DNA of 6,657 nucleotides from Candidatus Coatesiibacteriota bacterium. GTDB taxonomy: Bacteria; RBG-13-66-14. Location of the stretch: contig DAOVLG010000099.1 of assembly GCA_030631385.1 (NCBI GenBank), positions 1 through 6,657 on the forward strand, written 5' to 3'. Numbering within the stretch: the first letter of the stretch is position 1; every line of letters starts with the position of its first letter. The translations under genes and the position numbers were made by a program. The notes below the pieces were generated by a model. That model did no database searches. It had not been told where the DNA came from and saw nothing but the letters and a program-made list of their open reading frames with translations. This document shows positions 5,497-6,657 of this stretch, piece after piece.

Positions 5497-6050
5497 TGGA
5501 CGAGAGCAAATTCAACATGCACTACGTCTGCACCCACGAGGAGGCCCGGCTGTTGATCGAGGCCCAGGAGGGCTTCCGGCTCACCAACTGCGGCTGCCGG
5601 GAGGAGGTCGGCGGTTGCAGCCGATCACGAACCGACGTATGCCTTATGTTTCCCCAGGCGAAGGAGGTCAGTGACGCCGGCGCCCCCTGGACCATCAGCC
5701 GCGAGGAGGCCCTGGCGATCCTGCGCGAGGCTGGGGAGAAACGTCTGGTCACCCGACCCTGGAGGGAGGATACCCTCGAGCGCACCGACGGCATCTGCTT
5801 CTGCTGCGACTGCTGCTGCGGCTACTTCCGGGAGCCGGGCCGCTGGGAGTGCGACCGGGGGGTGATGGTCGAGAGGACCGACCGCGAGTCCTGCACCAAC
5901 TGCGGCACCTGCGTGGAGGTCTGCTACTTCGGCGCCCGGGCCATCGAGCTGGAGAAGGGGACCCTCGTGATTGATCGGGAGAAGTGCTACGGCTGCGGCC
6001 TGTGCGTGGCGGCCTGCCCGGAGGGCAACATCGAGCTGGTTCCCCGTTGA
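5496..6050 (+). CDS. Cysteine-rich 4Fe-4S ferredoxin-type protein
   Basis: A 184-residue cytoplasmic iron-sulfur protein with 20 cysteines. The C-terminal half is a dicluster ferredoxin domain: CTNCGTCVEVC (133-143) and CYGCGLCVAACPEG (164-177). The N-terminal half has CGCR (32-35), C41, C49 in VCLMF, and the dense block CFCCDCCCGYF (101-111). That layout (CxCR..C..VCL, then a CxCC-CCC block, then two CxxCxxCxxxC motifs) matches ferredoxin-like proteins I know from strict anaerobes, which are mostly longer. The role of the extra cysteines is unclear; a further cluster or a metal site is possible. Two 4Fe-4S clusters imply low-potential electron transfer. The ATG overlaps the VOC stop (TGATG), with AGGGGG upstream as ribosome binding site, so it is co-translated with the VOC pair. 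That suggests a shared process, although no redox role for the VOC proteins can be shown. Confidence 0.88.
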   Translation: MDESKFNMHYVCTHEEARLLIEAQEGFRLTNCGCREEVGGCSRSRTDVCLMFPQAKEVSDAGAPWTISREEALAILREAGEKRLVTRPWREDTLERTDGICFCCDCCCGYFREPGRWECDRGVMVERTDRESCTNCGTCVEVCYFGARAIELEKGTLVIDREKCYGCGLCVAACPEGNIELVPR

Positions 6051-6071
6051 CGCACATCTGAACTCCGTGAG

Positions 6072-6098
6072 AAAACTGCCCCCGCGGGCGGTTTTTTT
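6072..6098 (+). terminator. Strong rho-independent terminator of the VOC/iron-sulfur operon
   Basis: AAAACTGCCC (6072-6081), a four-base loop and GGGCGGTTTT (6086-6095) form a 10-bp stem with one G-U pair. Seven T residues (6092-6098) overlap the right arm and follow it. It lies 21 bp after the iron-sulfur gene stop. Confidence 0.9.
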
Positions 6099-6112
6099 GC
6101 TGGAAAATCCCC

Positions 6113-6132
6113 GGAAAAAATTCTTTTTTTCC
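6113..6132. repeat. A-tract/T-tract inverted repeat upstream of the repeat-protein promoter
   Basis: GGAAAAAA (6113-6120) and TTTTTTCC (6125-6132) form a perfect 8-bp inverted repeat with a four-base loop. It ends 10 bp before the putative -35 box at 6143, where an UP-element or bent A-tract DNA would sit. It could also act as a back-up terminator. Confidence 0.45.
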
Positions 6133-6142
6133 ACATTTCCCC

Positions 6143-6173
6143 TTGACCACCCCCCCCCAAGCTATGTTATCTT
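6143..6173 (+). promoter_or_regulatory. Putative promoter of the repeat-protein gene with a poly-C spacer
   Basis: TTGACC (6143-6148, five of six matching TTGACA) is followed by a spacer holding nine consecutive C (6150-6158), then TATCTT (6168-6173) preceded by TG one base away, as in an extended -10. The spacer is 19 bases, two over the optimum. An alternative -10, TTATCT at 6167, gives 18. An A/T-rich segment lies directly upstream. Length changes in the C run would alter promoter spacing. Confidence 0.45.
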
Positions 6174-6242
6174 CTTGTCAATGTTCCAAAACTTTGAGGG
6201 GCTTTGATTGATGTTTACTAACAAATGCCGTAAGGAGTAGTC

Positions 6243-6657
6243 ATGGAGAAGCTGATGACAGCCTTGTTTGCTCTGTTTCTGGTTACAGTTACCTTTGCCG
6301 CCGATGAGTGGCATATCGAAACGGTGGACTCGGAAGGATATGTGGGCAGTTCTACCTCCATCGCCCTGGACTCAGGTGGCCATCCCCACATATCGTATGA
6401 GGACTACACCAACTACGACCTCAAGTATGCCCGCTTCGATGGTTCGTCATGGCATATAGAGACGGTGGACTCGGTAGGACGGGTGGGCCAGTTTACCTCC
6501 ATCGCCCTGGACACAGGCGGCCATCCACACATATCGTATTATGACAACACCAACTACGACCTCAAGTATGCCCGCTTTGATGGGTCGTCATGGCATATAG
6601 AGACGCTGGACTCGGCTGGACATGTGGGCTGGGAAGCCTCCATCGCCCTGGACTCAG
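6243..6657 (+). CDS. Secreted protein of 47-residue tandem repeats, N-terminal part (runs off the window)
   Basis: Open from ATG 6243 to the window end (138 codons, no stop). AAGGAG at 6232-6237 is well placed. Residues 1-20 form a classic signal peptide: EK near the start, then the hydrophobic core ALFALFLVTVTF, with cleavage likely around the following AA, so the product is exported. The mature part starts at once with a repeat of exactly 47 residues (WHIETVDS-G-VG---SIALDSGGHPHISY-D-TNYDLKYARFDGSS). Copy 1 is complete, copy 2 is complete and copy 3 is cut by the window edge. Such WH..T/LKYARF repeats suggest a beta-propeller or similar all-beta blade array exposed to the outside. I recall similar proteins from uncultured candidate phyla, but the role is unknown. 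Differences cluster in a few loop positions. Any C-terminal sorting domain lies beyond the window. Confidence 0.85.
   Translation, partial: MEKLMTALFALFLVTVTFAADEWHIETVDSEGYVGSSTSIALDSGGHPHISYEDYTNYDLKYARFDGSSWHIETVDSVGRVGQFTSIALDTGGHPHISYYDNTNYDLKYARFDGSSWHIETLDSAGHVGWEASIALDS
6309..6657 (+). repeat. 141-bp in-frame tandem repeat array (2.5 copies visible)
   Basis: Units start at 6309, 6450 and 6591, exactly 141 bp apart. Units 1 and 2 differ at about 18 of 141 bases by hand count (about 87% identical). The third is cut after 67 bases. The unit is a multiple of three, so copy-number change would keep the reading frame. Confidence 0.95.

Noticed and set aside
6181..6207. Eight-codon leader ORF (MFQNFEGL) before the repeat-protein gene
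   Set aside because: No ribosome binding site precedes it, and it has no amino-acid run or hairpin typical of attenuators.
6309..6657. CRISPR-like array
   Set aside because: The repeats are 141 bp, directly abutting and in frame within a coding sequence, with no spacers.

Overview
The window comes from a Gram-negative, probably anaerobic, high-GC bacterium. Apart from one AT-rich segment, the genes are GC-rich and use G/C-ending codons. The outer-membrane barrel and the signal-peptide gene point to a diderm envelope. The flavodiiron oxidoreductase and the cysteine-rich iron-sulfur protein point to an anaerobic or microaerophilic life. The repeat type in the last gene (GHPHISY / LKYARFDG) reminds me of secreted proteins in uncultured candidate phyla of the FCB and WOR-3/Coatesbacteria kind. 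That is an impression from memory, not a search result.

Layout, all genes on the + strand. (1) Positions 1-212 hold no recognisable gene. They run directly into a 5'-truncated Wzi-like outer-membrane barrel gene (213-1043). (2) A complete FprA-type flavodiiron protein (1114-2298) has all its di-iron ligands and a flavodoxin domain. (3) A complete MIO-type ammonia-lyase, most likely histidine ammonia-lyase (2439-3959), follows a plausible sigma70 promoter. (4) An AT-rich island (about 3960-4460, roughly 45% GC by hand count) carries one small orphan gene (4075-4392) and a perfect 10-bp stem terminator. (5) A regulatory stretch ends in a good sigma70-like promoter (4639-4667). It leads into a compact operon of two tandem 120-residue VOC-fold proteins and an iron-sulfur protein with 20 cysteines (4715-6050), closed by a strong terminator (6072-6098). 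(6) The last gene (6243 to the window end, partial) encodes a secreted protein built of 141-bp tandem repeats. Its putative promoter has a run of nine C residues in the spacer between the -35 and -10 boxes.

The flavodiiron protein and the iron-sulfur protein could both serve redox or oxygen/NO defence, but they lie in separate transcription units and nothing here proves a link. The lyase has no other histidine-degradation gene beside it. The points most worth pursuing are the poly-C promoter spacer ahead of the repeat protein (possible phase variation), the duplicated VOC pair with a hairpin between its members and a coupled Cys-rich partner, and the AT-rich orphan gene. No tRNA, rRNA, CRISPR array or transposase was seen.
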